The notes beneath the pieces were generated by a model. It worked only from the letters and a program-made list of their open reading frames with translations. It was not told where the DNA came from and did no database searches. From positions 2,660-49,976 of the forward strand of contig JAHFTX010000020.1 in NCBI GenBank assembly GCA_023265395.1: a DNA stretch of 47,317 nt, written 5' to 3'. Shown here one piece after another: positions 34,783-42,913 of this stretch. A program made the translations under genes and the position numbers. Source of the stretch: Thermoplasmata archaeon (GTDB taxonomy: Archaea > Thermoplasmatota > DTKX01 > JAHFTX01). The first letter of the stretch is position 1, and each line of letters starts with the position of its first letter.

Positions 34783-35907
34783 GTGTCCCCGACCTGGCGG
34801 TTTCTCGACAGCGGGGCGCGAACTGCGGCGGAGAACGTTGCTCTCGACCATGTCCTGATACGATCGCGGCTTCGAGGTGGTCCCTCGACCCTGCGCCTGT
34901 TGCAGTTCTCGCAGGAGTGTTGCCTGGTCGGCTATCACCAGGCGGTGGAAGTGGAGGTCGAGGAAGGGTTCTGTTCCGCCGAGGGTATCGTCATCGGTCG
35001 GCGACTGACCGGTGGGGGGACGATCTATCTTGACCAGAGCCAACTCGGCTGGGAGGTGTGCGCCGCACGTGGCGAGGCCGGGCTGCCCACGCGCGTCGAG
35101 GACCTCTATGCGACCCTCGGGGGGGCGGTGGCGCGGGCCCTCAACGACTGGGGAGTCCCTGCGCGTTTCCGACCACTCAACGACCTCGAGGTCAACGGCA
35201 AGAAGATCAGCGGCACCGGCGGCACCGAGGAGACGGGGGTGTTCCTCTTCCAGGGGACCCTCCTGGTGCGTTCCGATGTCGAGCGCATGATGCGCTGCCT
35301 TCGGGTGCCGGCGGCCAAGTTACAGGAGAAGGGCTTGCTCCATGCCAAGGATCGGATCACCTCCTTGGAGTTCGAGCTGGGCACGACCCCCCTGATGTCG
35401 GAACTCAAGGCCAAGGTCGCCTCCCGATTGGCAGAGGCCATCGGGGTGGAACTCGTCCCGGCGGGCCTCAGTGGCTGGGAGCGCACTGCCCTGCGGCGGG
35501 CCCTCCCCACCTTCGCCGCGACGGAGTGGGTGCATCGTGTGTCTCTTCCAGCCGGGATGGCGGGGAGTGCCGAGGCGCGGCATCGCGCCGACGGTGGCCT
35601 GATCCATGTACGGCTGAGCCTCGACCGGCGTCGCAACCGGATCCGATACGTCTCCATCACCGGGGACTTCTTCGCCTATCCGCCGCGCGTCATCCCCGAC
35701 CTTGAGGCGGCACTTACCGCAAGCCCGGCGACGGCCGACGAAGTCCGGTCCCGCGTCGAGGCATTCTGGGACCGCAGCAGTCCGCAGATCCCCGGCATCG
35801 GGGTCCGGCAGATGCTCATCCCCCTGCTCAGGGCACTAGAGCGCGCGAACGTTGCGGCCGTCCGAAAGCCCTCCAAGGGAGCGCAACGAGCGCTGCGTCG
35901 AAGCTGA
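34783..35907 (+). CDS. lplA: Lipoate-protein ligase A, with C-terminal accessory domain
   Basis: A 374-residue protein. The catalytic domain (about 1-255) has the lipoate-binding loop RRLTGGG at 73-79 and the active lysine K141 in NDLEVNGKKISG (133-144), so it should adenylate lipoate and load it onto E2 or GcvH lipoyl domains. The remaining part, with GGLIHVRLSLD and ITGDFFAYPPRVIPDLE, resembles the LplB/accessory domain, which is a separate protein in some archaea. The GTG at 34783 is preceded by GGAGGGG with good spacing. Its end overlaps the convergent unknown gene by 72 nt. Confidence 0.88.
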   Translation: MSPTWRFLDSGARTAAENVALDHVLIRSRLRGGPSTLRLLQFSQECCLVGYHQAVEVEVEEGFCSAEGIVIGRRLTGGGTIYLDQSQLGWEVCAARGEAGLPTRVEDLYATLGGAVARALNDWGVPARFRPLNDLEVNGKKISGTGGTEETGVFLFQGTLLVRSDVERMMRCLRVPAAKLQEKGLLHAKDRITSLEFELGTTPLMSELKAKVASRLAEAIGVELVPAGLSGWERTALRRALPTFAATEWVHRVSLPAGMAGSAEARHRADGGLIHVRLSLDRRRNRIRYVSITGDFFAYPPRVIPDLEAALTASPATADEVRSRVEAFWDRSSPQIPGIGVRQMLIPLLRALERANVAAVRKPSKGAQRALRRS

Positions 35908-37107
35908 GGCTCCAAGCGCCATAGCGCGCTGCGCGAAGTGTCCGATGAGTTCCTCCCTTGCGTAGGAGGAGCCCTGGATGCCAGCGCAGCCGCGAGGGTC
36001 GGCCAGGAAGGCTGCCTTGGGGACCCAGCGGTGCAGCACGTGCCGAAGGTGCCTGATGGTCACGGAGCGATCGATTCCGCGGACGAAACCCCTGGGCCAG
36101 GCACGAGCGACCAGCTGGCCGGAGCGGAGGTGGTCGGTCCCCTCGCGCGGGGCTGTTCGCAGGAGGGCGATCAGGGGGGGGGCGCGCCCCAGAGAATGGA
36201 GCGTCGCCTCCTCGGCGATCTGCCATGCCCATGGGCTGCGCAGCCGCAGAGGTGGAGCGCCGGCGGGTGCGCGCAGCTGCCATTGAAGATATCCTCGACT
36301 GCCGATGCTCAAGTGCGCGACCAATCGTTGCTCCACCAGCGCGTCACGCAATCGCTCGAGCGCGAGGATCCGCCCGCTCGAGGGGCGGTAGTCGTCGAGG
36401 AGGTCCCACACCACAGTGAACCGGGCCGATAGCTGGTGGGGCTGTAGACCGACGGCGCCCTCCAATTCCAGGGCGCTGTGCGTGTCGCGCAGCAGGAACG
36501 GGATCGCTTTGGAGATCCGCTCGAGCGCAGGTTGGTCAGGTCTCCACGGGAGCACCAAGACGTAGCTCCCGAGCACCGCACCGCGGCGGGGGTGCGCGCG
36601 GATGGAGCTTGATCGGCCAAGCACCTGGTCGACCACCCCATCCACGGAGGCGAGCCAGCCACAGCCGTAGACCTGCAGCAGATCGCCCACCTGCACCGAA
36701 GGGTCACGCAGACTCGCTCCGACCTCCCCCACGGACCGACGATCGCGGGTGCGAAGGCGCCCCATGGTCGCATCAGCGAGGACCTGTCCTTGGTGGGTCA
36801 GATGGATCCTGCCGTGCAGCAGGCCCTCGCGGCCAACGGGCTCCTCGACCGTCTCCGTCCACAAGCGATGGAAGATCAGGTAATCGATGGTGTCCCGCAG
36901 CCGATCATCGGCCATCGCTGCGTGTGAGACCTTCTCGAAACGGAAGCTGAGCGGGTGCGACAGCGGCACCCCATCGTTGCGGGGAGCTGCTCCGGTGCTG
37001 AGTGCGTAGGCGCCGACCTCGAGGCGCTTGGCCTGATAGACGGACCCGCCGGCCGCCGATAGCAGAGCGCAGAGCAGCCCTTGATCGTGGGCGGCGGTCG
37101 GGGGCAC
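35836..37107 (-). CDS. Unrecognised protein (about 420 residues) between the two lipoate-ligase-like genes
   Basis: I do not recognise this protein. It is soluble and arginine-rich, with several aromatic strands (for example LGSYVLVLPWRPDQP, LSARFTVVWDLLDDY) and no clear cysteine, P-loop or membrane motif. The start is uncertain: the same frame stays open to an ATG at 37251, but residues there are poor in conserved character, so the GTG at 37107 was taken. The promoter would be the shared spacer (CCATAAAG on this strand, about 37191-37198). It is convergent with, and overlaps, the normal lplA, and divergent from the LplA-DUF116 gene, which makes a shared lipoate-related role possible but unproven. 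Confidence 0.55.
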   Translation of the reverse strand: MPPTAAHDQGLLCALLSAAGGSVYQAKRLEVGAYALSTGAAPRNDGVPLSHPLSFRFEKVSHAAMADDRLRDTIDYLIFHRLWTETVEEPVGREGLLHGRIHLTHQGQVLADATMGRLRTRDRRSVGEVGASLRDPSVQVGDLLQVYGCGWLASVDGVVDQVLGRSSSIRAHPRRGAVLGSYVLVLPWRPDQPALERISKAIPFLLRDTHSALELEGAVGLQPHQLSARFTVVWDLLDDYRPSSGRILALERLRDALVEQRLVAHLSIGSRGYLQWQLRAPAGAPPLRLRSPWAWQIAEEATLHSLGRAPPLIALLRTAPREGTDHLRSGQLVARAWPRGFVRGIDRSVTIRHLRHVLHRWVPKAAFLADPRGCAGIQGSSYAREELIGHFAQRAMALGASASTQRSLRSLGGLSDGRNVRAL

Positions 37108-37190
37108 GGTGGCCCAACCCCCGAACGGAGGATGAGGTTTGCGCGATGCGCATGCCCATCGGTGTGCCGTGTGACAGCGCGTCGGACAAG

Positions 37191-37199
37191 TCTTTATGG
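37191..37199 (+). promoter_or_regulatory. TATA box of the LplA-DUF116 gene
   Basis: TCTTTATGG lies 25-33 nt upstream of the ATG at 37224, leaderless spacing. Its reverse may also serve the divergent unknown gene. Confidence 0.5.
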
Positions 37200-37223
37200 C
37201 AAACCCGCCCCGTGAACCGACGG

Positions 37224-38960
37224 ATGGCTGTCGCCGCAACCTCTGCCGCAACCGTTGGAGTGCACGTACCTCTGGCGACCTTTGGTATCCACCAGGGGAC
37301 TGCAGCGGCCTTCGTCGCCGCCAGCGAGGCGCTGCTCCACGCGCGCGCAGAAGGGACGGGCCCTGATTGCGTGTTGTTCTGGCTATGCCCTAAGGACGCT
37401 GCGATCGTCGGTTTCGATCAACCGATCGACCTCGAGGTGCGGGAACGCCACGCTCTGGCCCAGCAGATCGAGCTGGCACGACGCATGACCGGCGGTGGGG
37501 CCGTCCTCGTTGGTCCGGGTCAGGTGCTCTTCTCCGTCATCGTCGGAGCCGGGAGGGGCCCCTTGGCGAGCGAGCAGATCGACTCCCACGTCGCCTCCAT
37601 CAGCGGCGCGCTCTGCACCGCCTTGGAGTTGCTTGGTCTGACGGCAGTCACCACCGAAGGGACATGGCTCAGTACCCAAGGGCGGCGGATCGGGTGCCTC
37701 TGGTCGACCTCTTCGCGCGGCGTGCTCCTCCTCGAGGGGATGCTGCAATCGCGCTTCGATGCCCAACGGCTCGTCGATTGCCTTCGCGCGCCGGCCGAGA
37801 AGATGCCGCACAAGGACACGACCGTGGTCGCGCAGCGCTGGACCGACCTCTCCACCGGGAGCACCTCCCCCGTCGACCTCCAGCAGATCGCCGATACGAT
37901 TCACCGAGCCCTCTGCACGGCTCTTGATGCTACCCCGCAATCGGGGGATGGGGCCGTGCTCGAGGGTGCACGATTTCGCGCCGCGGTCGCCCGGTTCGGT
38001 GCACCCGCATGGGTCCGCAGGGTCGAGATGCCGCAAGGTGAGCAGACGTTGCGGTCCCTCTACAAGACCGACGGCGGATTCCTCTGGACCAACGTCCGCC
38101 TCGATGAGGGTGGCCGACATCTCACCAGCATCCAGATCGCCACCGATGCGCCAAGCCACCCTGTGGGAGCCCTTGCGACCCTGGCGCAGCGTCTCGAGGG
38201 CTGCGAACTCGACGAGGCGTCTCTCGATCTAGCGGTCTCCCGAATCGCCCAGAGCGAAGGCATCCACCTGCAGGGGATTCCCCTCTGGCACCTGCAGGCA
38301 GCGCTGCGGGCCGCCGTCGAGCGGGTCCAGGTCGCCGCCGAGTGGGGGATCGCCCCTGCACAGGCCAACGACCTCTGGGTGGTTCCCGCCCGCCCGCAGC
38401 AAGCCCGCGAGGAGACCCTCGGTGCCGTCCGCAAGGCCGATGTGCTCCTGATGCCCTTCTGCACCAAGGCGCTCGATTGCGAGCTGCGGTTCACCCTCGA
38501 CTGCACGGCCTGTGGGGGGTGCACGACGGGTGTGGGCTACGCGCGTGCAGCGGCCAAGGGGATGGCCGCGGTGACGCTGTGCAATGCCGAGCACTTCGGC
38601 TCGACGCTGGCGGCCATGAAGGCCCACGGGGCGACCGCCTATGTCGGTGCCTGTTGCGAGCCCTTCTACGCCAAGCACCGCGACGAGTTCGAGCGCCTGG
38701 GGGTGCCTGGCGTGCTCGTCAACATCGAGAAGGTCACCTGCTACGAGGTCGACATCGACCGTGACGACCGCAACGAAGGGTGGCAGGAGCTGGCCGACCT
38801 CAAGACCGACCTGCTCAACCGGGTGCTCGACCAAGTCGAGGACCGCCCGCAAGCCTCGACCTTCGAGGGTGCCCCGGTACCCCAGGACGTCAAGCGGCTC
38901 CGCGCCGACCAGAAGGTGGTCGGCGGTGGCAAGCGGATGAGTCCCAACTCGCCGGTCTAG
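37224..38960 (+). CDS. Lipoate-ligase-like domain fused to DUF116
   Basis: A 578-residue protein in two parts. Residues about 1-370 resemble lipoate-protein ligase: the binding loop RRMTGGG (86-92) is intact and the LplB-like accessory region is present (GGFLWTNVRLDEGG). The position of the active lysine is Arg155 (TQGRRIGCLW), and the ND motif has become EGT, so ligase chemistry is probably lost or changed. Residues about 400-530 match DUF116, with cysteines at 413, 419, 427, 430 and 433 (DCTACGGCTTG) and further ones in GACCEPF and VTCYEV, likely metal or Fe-S ligands. It may bind a lipoyl or octanoyl group next to a redox cofactor; that is inference. Confidence 0.8.
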   Translation: MAVAATSAATVGVHVPLATFGIHQGTAAAFVAASEALLHARAEGTGPDCVLFWLCPKDAAIVGFDQPIDLEVRERHALAQQIELARRMTGGGAVLVGPGQVLFSVIVGAGRGPLASEQIDSHVASISGALCTALELLGLTAVTTEGTWLSTQGRRIGCLWSTSSRGVLLLEGMLQSRFDAQRLVDCLRAPAEKMPHKDTTVVAQRWTDLSTGSTSPVDLQQIADTIHRALCTALDATPQSGDGAVLEGARFRAAVARFGAPAWVRRVEMPQGEQTLRSLYKTDGGFLWTNVRLDEGGRHLTSIQIATDAPSHPVGALATLAQRLEGCELDEASLDLAVSRIAQSEGIHLQGIPLWHLQAALRAAVERVQVAAEWGIAPAQANDLWVVPARPQQAREETLGAVRKADVLLMPFCTKALDCELRFTLDCTACGGCTTGVGYARAAAKGMAAVTLCNAEHFGSTLAAMKAHGATAYVGACCEPFYAKHRDEFERLGVPGVLVNIEKVTCYEVDIDRDDRNEGWQELADLKTDLLNRVLDQVEDRPQASTFEGAPVPQDVKRLRADQKVVGGGKRMSPNSPV

Positions 38961-38964
38961 CCCC

Positions 38965-39699
38965 TCACGACTCGTCGCCGGTCGCGATGGATCCGGGCTG
39001 GGCGATGATCGCCTCCACCGGCAGCACCTCGACCCGTTCGAAGAGCAGGGCCGCCACGGGCTTGACCAGCCGCAGCATCTCGTTGGCAAGGTAGCGGATC
39101 TCCCATTGTGCGTGGCGGTCAAGACGCAGGTCGAAGAAGTTGAGCAGGCTGCGGGCGTTGAAGGTGACGACCCCCCGGGTGGTGCAAGCGTTGGGCAGCA
39201 CGTAGCGGGCGTCCTGCTTGCCGACCTTGAGCGCGCGGAGCCGATCGTAGGAGTGCCAGATCTCCTCCATCACCTTGGCGTACTCCGCCGCCGCCTGTGG
39301 GTTACGGGCAATCGCCGGTGGGGTGACGAAGGTCGCATCCTGGAGGTCGACGTAGCGCTGGCTCTGAATGGTGTAGCTGGCAATCCGGTGCCGGGTCAGC
39401 TGTGCCAGGAGTGAGCGACTGACCCCCTCGAAGTAGAAGGTGAAGTGCGCGTGCTCGACGATGCTCTCGTGCGGCGGCTCCTGGCCCAGGGCGAATCGAA
39501 GGACCTTCGCGACGTGGTCCGGCCGCTCATCGCGCAGCCAGGCGAGCATGCCCTCGAAATCGAGGAACTTGCCGCTCTCGCGCTGCCACTCCTCAGGCTC
39601 ATAGCAGATCTTCGCTGCGGCAGCGCAGACGAGGTCGGGGTCCTTGGTGTGGTCGATCAGCACCACCCGGGGGGCGACGAACGCGGGGGGTTGACTCAT
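38965..39699 (-). CDS. thyX: Flavin-dependent thymidylate synthase ThyX
   Basis: A 244-residue enzyme that makes dTMP from dUMP with FAD, NADPH and methylene-tetrahydrofolate. The signature RHRx7S is at residues 103-113 (RHRIASYTIQS), preceded by ESIVEHAHFTFYFEG and followed by QRYVDLQ and LPNACTTRGVVTFNARSL. The ATG at 39699 is set by homology; the 38 upstream in-frame residues are low-complexity. It has no thyA companion here and complements the MetF/C1 gene at the left end. It is convergent to the LplA-DUF116 gene with 4 nt between stops. Confidence 0.96.
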   Translation of the reverse strand: MSQPPAFVAPRVVLIDHTKDPDLVCAAAAKICYEPEEWQRESGKFLDFEGMLAWLRDERPDHVAKVLRFALGQEPPHESIVEHAHFTFYFEGVSRSLLAQLTRHRIASYTIQSQRYVDLQDATFVTPPAIARNPQAAAEYAKVMEEIWHSYDRLRALKVGKQDARYVLPNACTTRGVVTFNARSLLNFFDLRLDRHAQWEIRYLANEMLRLVKPVAALLFERVEVLPVEAIIAQPGSIATGDES

Positions 39700-39835
39700 C
39701 GGGGGACCATCAGCCGGGGCGCGCGGTGCCGCACCCGCATGGGGGGGTCCATGAAAAAGTCGACGGGTCCTCCGCACGGCTGACGACCGACGGAAGCCCC
39801 TGGGCATCCCCAAGGCCGCACAAGGGCCAGTCGCT

Positions 39836-39849
39836 TCCCCTTAAGGGGA
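39836..39849. repeat. 14-bp perfect palindrome upstream of terC
   Basis: TCCCCTTAAGGGGA is fully self-complementary and sits about 64-77 nt upstream of the terC ATG. It could be an operator or a TATA-like element within an inverted repeat. The CCTTAAGGG core also occurs upstream of the metF-like gene. Confidence 0.5.
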
Positions 39850-39912
39850 TGAAACGCGTTGGCGAGTGACCCCTTCGTTAGTTCCTTCGTGAGAGCAGGG
39901 AGAGAGCAGGCC

Positions 39913-40941
39913 ATGGCGGAACTGATCCTCTGGGGGGGATTCCTCGGGCTGGTCCTTGGGCTACTGGCCATCGACCTTGGAATCGCCAACCGCCGGCCCC
40001 ACGCCATCGGGGGACGCGAAGCCCTGGTGTGGTCGGCGTTCTGGATCGCCCTATCCATGGGGTTTGCAGTCTTCCTCTACCTGAAGATGCCCGCCACTGC
40101 AGAGCATGGCGACCCGCCCCTGGAGTTCCTCGCGGCCTACACGATCGAGAAGCTGCTCTCAGTGGACAACCTCTTCGTCTTCGCGGTCATCTTCGCCTAC
40201 TTCAAGGTCCCCTTGCACCTGCAACACAAGGTGCTCTTCTGGGGGATCCTCTCGGCGTTGGTGATGCGGGGGGTCTTCCTGTTGGGAGGGCTGTGGATCG
40301 TCGAGAGCTTCGAGCCCGCGCTCTACCTCTTTGGCGCGTTCCTCATCTTCACCGGCTACCGATTTGCCCGGGAGCACGAAGGTGTCATGGATGTCGCGAC
40401 CCACCCGTTGCTGAAACTGCTGCGCCATCTGCGCACCACCCGGCAGTTCCATGGAGAGTCGTTCTTCGTGCGGATCGACGGCAAGCGGTACGTCACCCCG
40501 TTGTTCCTGTGCCTCCTCCTGATCGAAGGTGCGGACCTGCTCTTTGCGATCGACAGCGTCCCCGCGGTGGTCGCTGTCAGTCGTGACTCCTTCGTCATCT
40601 ACACCAGCAACATCCTGGCCATACTCGGATTACGGTCGCTCTACTTCGTGCTCGCGAGCGCACTGACGAAGTTCGCCTACCTCAAGCAGATGTTGGCGGT
40701 GATCCTGGTGTTCATCGGGGCGAAGATGGTCCTCGAAGGAACCCAGCTGTTGATCATCCCGATCCACGTCTCGCTCCTAGTGGTCCTTGGGCTGCTGCTG
40801 GCGGCGATCCTGCTCAGCCTCGCATTCCCGCCTGCGCGTCCAGGGGGACCATCGGAGCTACCGGCCCGAGCGCGCGGCAGTCCCCAGGGCCGATCACCGC
40901 GCGCCAGGCAGAAGCCCGCTCGGCCACGGGCGCGCCGCTGA
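39913..40941 (+). CDS. terC: TerC-family integral membrane protein
   Basis: A 342-residue protein with seven to nine hydrophobic helices. The two family motifs are EKLLSVDNLFVFAVIF and LLIEGADLLFAIDSVPAVVA, whose buried Asp/Asn residues are thought to bind metal. TerC/Alx proteins export manganese and other metals and support secretion. The basic tail (last 40 residues, rich in Arg and Pro) is cytoplasmic and poorly conserved. The ATG at 39913 gives normal length; in-frame codons upstream are weak. A 14-bp palindrome lies in its 5' spacer. No manganese riboswitch of the bacterial yybP-ykoY type was recognised. Confidence 0.9.
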   Translation: MAELILWGGFLGLVLGLLAIDLGIANRRPHAIGGREALVWSAFWIALSMGFAVFLYLKMPATAEHGDPPLEFLAAYTIEKLLSVDNLFVFAVIFAYFKVPLHLQHKVLFWGILSALVMRGVFLLGGLWIVESFEPALYLFGAFLIFTGYRFAREHEGVMDVATHPLLKLLRHLRTTRQFHGESFFVRIDGKRYVTPLFLCLLLIEGADLLFAIDSVPAVVAVSRDSFVIYTSNILAILGLRSLYFVLASALTKFAYLKQMLAVILVFIGAKMVLEGTQLLIIPIHVSLLVVLGLLLAAILLSLAFPPARPGGPSELPARARGSPQGRSPRARQKPARPRARR

Positions 40942-40944
40942 GGC

Positions 40945-41475
40945 TCAGAGCCCGGTCCAGGGGACGCCCTTGGGAGCGCTCATGACGATCTGGGTCGCCG
41001 TCTCGACCACCCCGTCCATCTTGAGGTACTCGTCGATGAACGACTGCAGGTCTGCCATCGACGTGAAAAGCCCCACGAGGAGCAGATTGGCCTTACCGGT
41101 CACCCGGTAGACGGCGACAATCCGCTTGTGGCGACTGACGGTCTCGACGACTGCAGGCAACGCGTCCTGACGAGCTTCGACCTGCACATAGGCCTTGACG
41201 GTGTTCTCCATCATCGGGTAGTTGATGTAGGTCGAGAACCCGGTGATGATGTTCTTGTGGATCAGCCGCTGGATGCGCCGGCGGATCGTCGCTTCGGTGG
41301 AGCCAAGGAGTTGGGCGACCTCCGAGTTGGTGCGGCGGCTGTTCTGCTTGAGCAGACAGAGGATTCGGATGTCCATCAGGTCGAGGGGAAGCAGCTTGAG
41401 GTCCTTGGTGCCCCAGCGTTCCATCAGGTCACAATCCTCAGGCCCAGCCTCGCGAGGGGTGCCTTCGATGGCCAT
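40945..41475 (-). CDS. Lrp/AsnC-family transcription regulator
   Basis: A 176-residue protein. The N-terminal helix-turn-helix (about 35-85) includes DLMDIRILCLLKQN and STEATIRRRIQRLIHKNII. The C-terminal RAM domain (about 95-160) has VKAYVQVEAR, VYRVTGKANLLLVG and MDGVVETATQIVMS, the amino-acid-binding and oligomerisation half. Length is normal. The ATG at 41475 has CCCCTAATACTT 20-31 nt upstream, so it is probably leaderless and can overlap its own operator. It is convergent with terC. The target pathway is unknown. Confidence 0.9.
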   Translation of the reverse strand: MAIEGTPREAGPEDCDLMERWGTKDLKLLPLDLMDIRILCLLKQNSRRTNSEVAQLLGSTEATIRRRIQRLIHKNIITGFSTYINYPMMENTVKAYVQVEARQDALPAVVETVSRHKRIVAVYRVTGKANLLLVGLFTSMADLQSFIDEYLKMDGVVETATQIVMSAPKGVPWTGL

Positions 41476-41594
41476 GGTCTGAAGCCACCGTGGCAAGTAT
41501 TAGGGGTTTTCGTTGAGACCTCGACGAAATCAGACGAGTAATGCTTGAGTTTGCAAGGTGGGGCTTAACGCTTTTCGGCTGCGGAAGTCTTGAT

Positions 41595-41607
41595 TCCGTC
41601 AGACGGA
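41595..41607. repeat. Inverted repeat in the spacer behind the Lrp-type regulator
   Basis: TCCGTC-A-GACGGA is a perfect 6-bp inverted repeat with a 1-nt centre, followed by a partial copy CCGACGGA. It lies 120 nt upstream of the regulator and about 70 nt from the convergent end of the next gene. A 13-bp dyad of this size suits an Lrp-family site, but this is untested. Confidence 0.35.
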
Positions 41608-41678
41608 CCGACGGACCTTCCCGTCGATGGCAATCTCGACTGAAGGGAGGTCGGCTAGATGGTACGAGGCCGTGACAC

Positions 41679-42047
41679 TTACTCTGAGCCTTCAGGAGCA
41701 GCGACCCGAACGGGGATGATCACGATCAGCGCCCCGACGGCGAAGAAGACCAATGCCAACAGGGGGTCTCGCCAGGTGGTCAGCGCCTCCAGTCCCACGG
41801 CGACGAAGGCGACCGCAGAGACCTTGGAGAAGAGGATCGCCTTCTTCCACATCGGGACGTTGATGCGGATGTCGCTCATCTCGCGTTGCATCTTCGATGC
41901 GCGCTTATGGACGGCCTTCTCGAGCAATGCCTCTCGCTGTCGATGCGCTTCGAGCGCGGCCTGCTGACGTCCGCCGAGGTCGACGTGCCCGACCTTCCGC
42001 TTCCCCTTGGGGGGCTCCGGAGGGGGTGGACGTTCATGCGCAGGCAC
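41679..42047 (-). CDS. Small membrane protein with coiled-coil N-terminus beside the respiratory cluster
   Basis: A 122-residue protein from the GTG at 42047, 22-31 nt from a GAGATTAGGA box. A Pro/Lys-rich start leads into a charged amphipathic helix (LEAHRQREALLEKAVHKRASKMQ), then two hydrophobic helices near 70-110 (ILFSKVSAVAFVAVGLEAL, LLALVFFAVGALIVIIPV). I do not know the family. It lies 44 nt downstream of the polyferredoxin gene on the same strand, so it may be an accessory subunit of that complex, or simply a neighbour with its own promoter. Confidence 0.6.
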   Translation of the reverse strand: MPAHERPPPPEPPKGKRKVGHVDLGGRQQAALEAHRQREALLEKAVHKRASKMQREMSDIRINVPMWKKAILFSKVSAVAFVAVGLEALTTWRDPLLALVFFAVGALIVIIPVRVAAPEGSE

Positions 42048-42091
42048 GAGGAATCACCGGTGGACTGTTCCTAATCTCTGCCGCATCGCAC

Positions 42092-42913
42092 TCAGCTCAA
42101 GACGTGGGCGGCATCGACTTTGGGCCGTCCCTTGAGCATCTCGATCGCACCGGTGGGGCACGAGTCTGCGCAGGCGCTGCAGTTGATGCACGTCTCGAGG
42201 GTGAAGGTCGGGAGCTCTCCGCGGTCGAAGGTCCCCAAGGAGATCGTCCCGGTGGGGCACGCTTCGGCGCAGGCCTTCTGGCCCGTGCACTTGCCGACAT
42301 TGTAGACCGGCCAGATCCGATCGTCGTCGGCCCCTGCTGCAGCACCCGCCGCGGCAGTGGCGATGCCATCCGATGCTCCCACCTCTGTCACGCCGACGGC
42401 CGCGGCGGAAGTGTCGCCACCGCCGATACCCGCGAGACTGCTCTCCTTCTGCAGGAAATAGGAACCATCGGCAATCGCCGCCTGCCGGGACTCGAGCTCG
42501 GCCTTTCGGCGTTCCTCGTCCTTCTTCTTCTTGGCGAGGTAGGAATCGTTGCGCTCCTTCCAGCCGGGGTCGCGATCGAGCATCGCGATCGCGTTGACGG
42601 GGCAGTCGACCGCACACTTGCGGCAGCCCACACAGGCGGGCTCGATGATGAAGGACTTCCAACTCTTGATCGTGCGCGAACGCAGGGTGATCAAGGACGG
42701 AATCATCTGGATGGCATCGACCGGACAGGAGTCGACGCACTGGGTGCAACCGATGCACTTCTCATCGTAGACGAAGGCCTGGAAATCCTTGCCGATGGAG
42801 AAGTCGCTGGCGTAGCCCTTGCGGTGCTTCTTGTACACCTCTTTGGCGACGCTCCGGCTCGAGGCACGTTCGTGCTGCAACTCGACCGTTGGTGAGCCAG
42901 CCTTGACGGGCAT
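42092..42913 (-). CDS. Polyferredoxin with four [4Fe-4S]-type motifs, one lacking a cysteine
   Basis: A 273-residue soluble protein. Cluster motifs are C53-C56-C59-C63, C94-C97-C100-C104, C209-x-x-Gln212-x-x-C215-x3-C219 and C242-C245-C248-C252. The third motif has Gln in place of its second cysteine, so it may hold a 3Fe cluster or a differently ligated one. A lysine-rich helix and an Ala/Gly-rich linker (about 125-195) separate the two pairs. The ATG at 42913 follows directly on the stop codon of the upstream gene (TAG-ATG) and has GGAGG 7 nt before it. Context says it carries electrons for the cytochrome b/HdrD-like proteins. Confidence 0.87.
   Translation of the reverse strand: MPVKAGSPTVELQHERASSRSVAKEVYKKHRKGYASDFSIGKDFQAFVYDEKCIGCTQCVDSCPVDAIQMIPSLITLRSRTIKSWKSFIIEPACVGCRKCAVDCPVNAIAMLDRDPGWKERNDSYLAKKKKDEERRKAELESRQAAIADGSYFLQKESSLAGIGGGDTSAAAVGVTEVGASDGIATAAAGAAAGADDDRIWPVYNVGKCTGQKACAEACPTGTISLGTFDRGELPTFTLETCINCSACADSCPTGAIEMLKGRPKVDAAHVLS

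Noticed and set aside
39836-39912. Manganese-sensing yybP-ykoY-type riboswitch before terC
   Set aside because: The spacer has only a 14-bp palindrome and none of the conserved helix-junction sequence of that class, which is also known mainly from bacteria.
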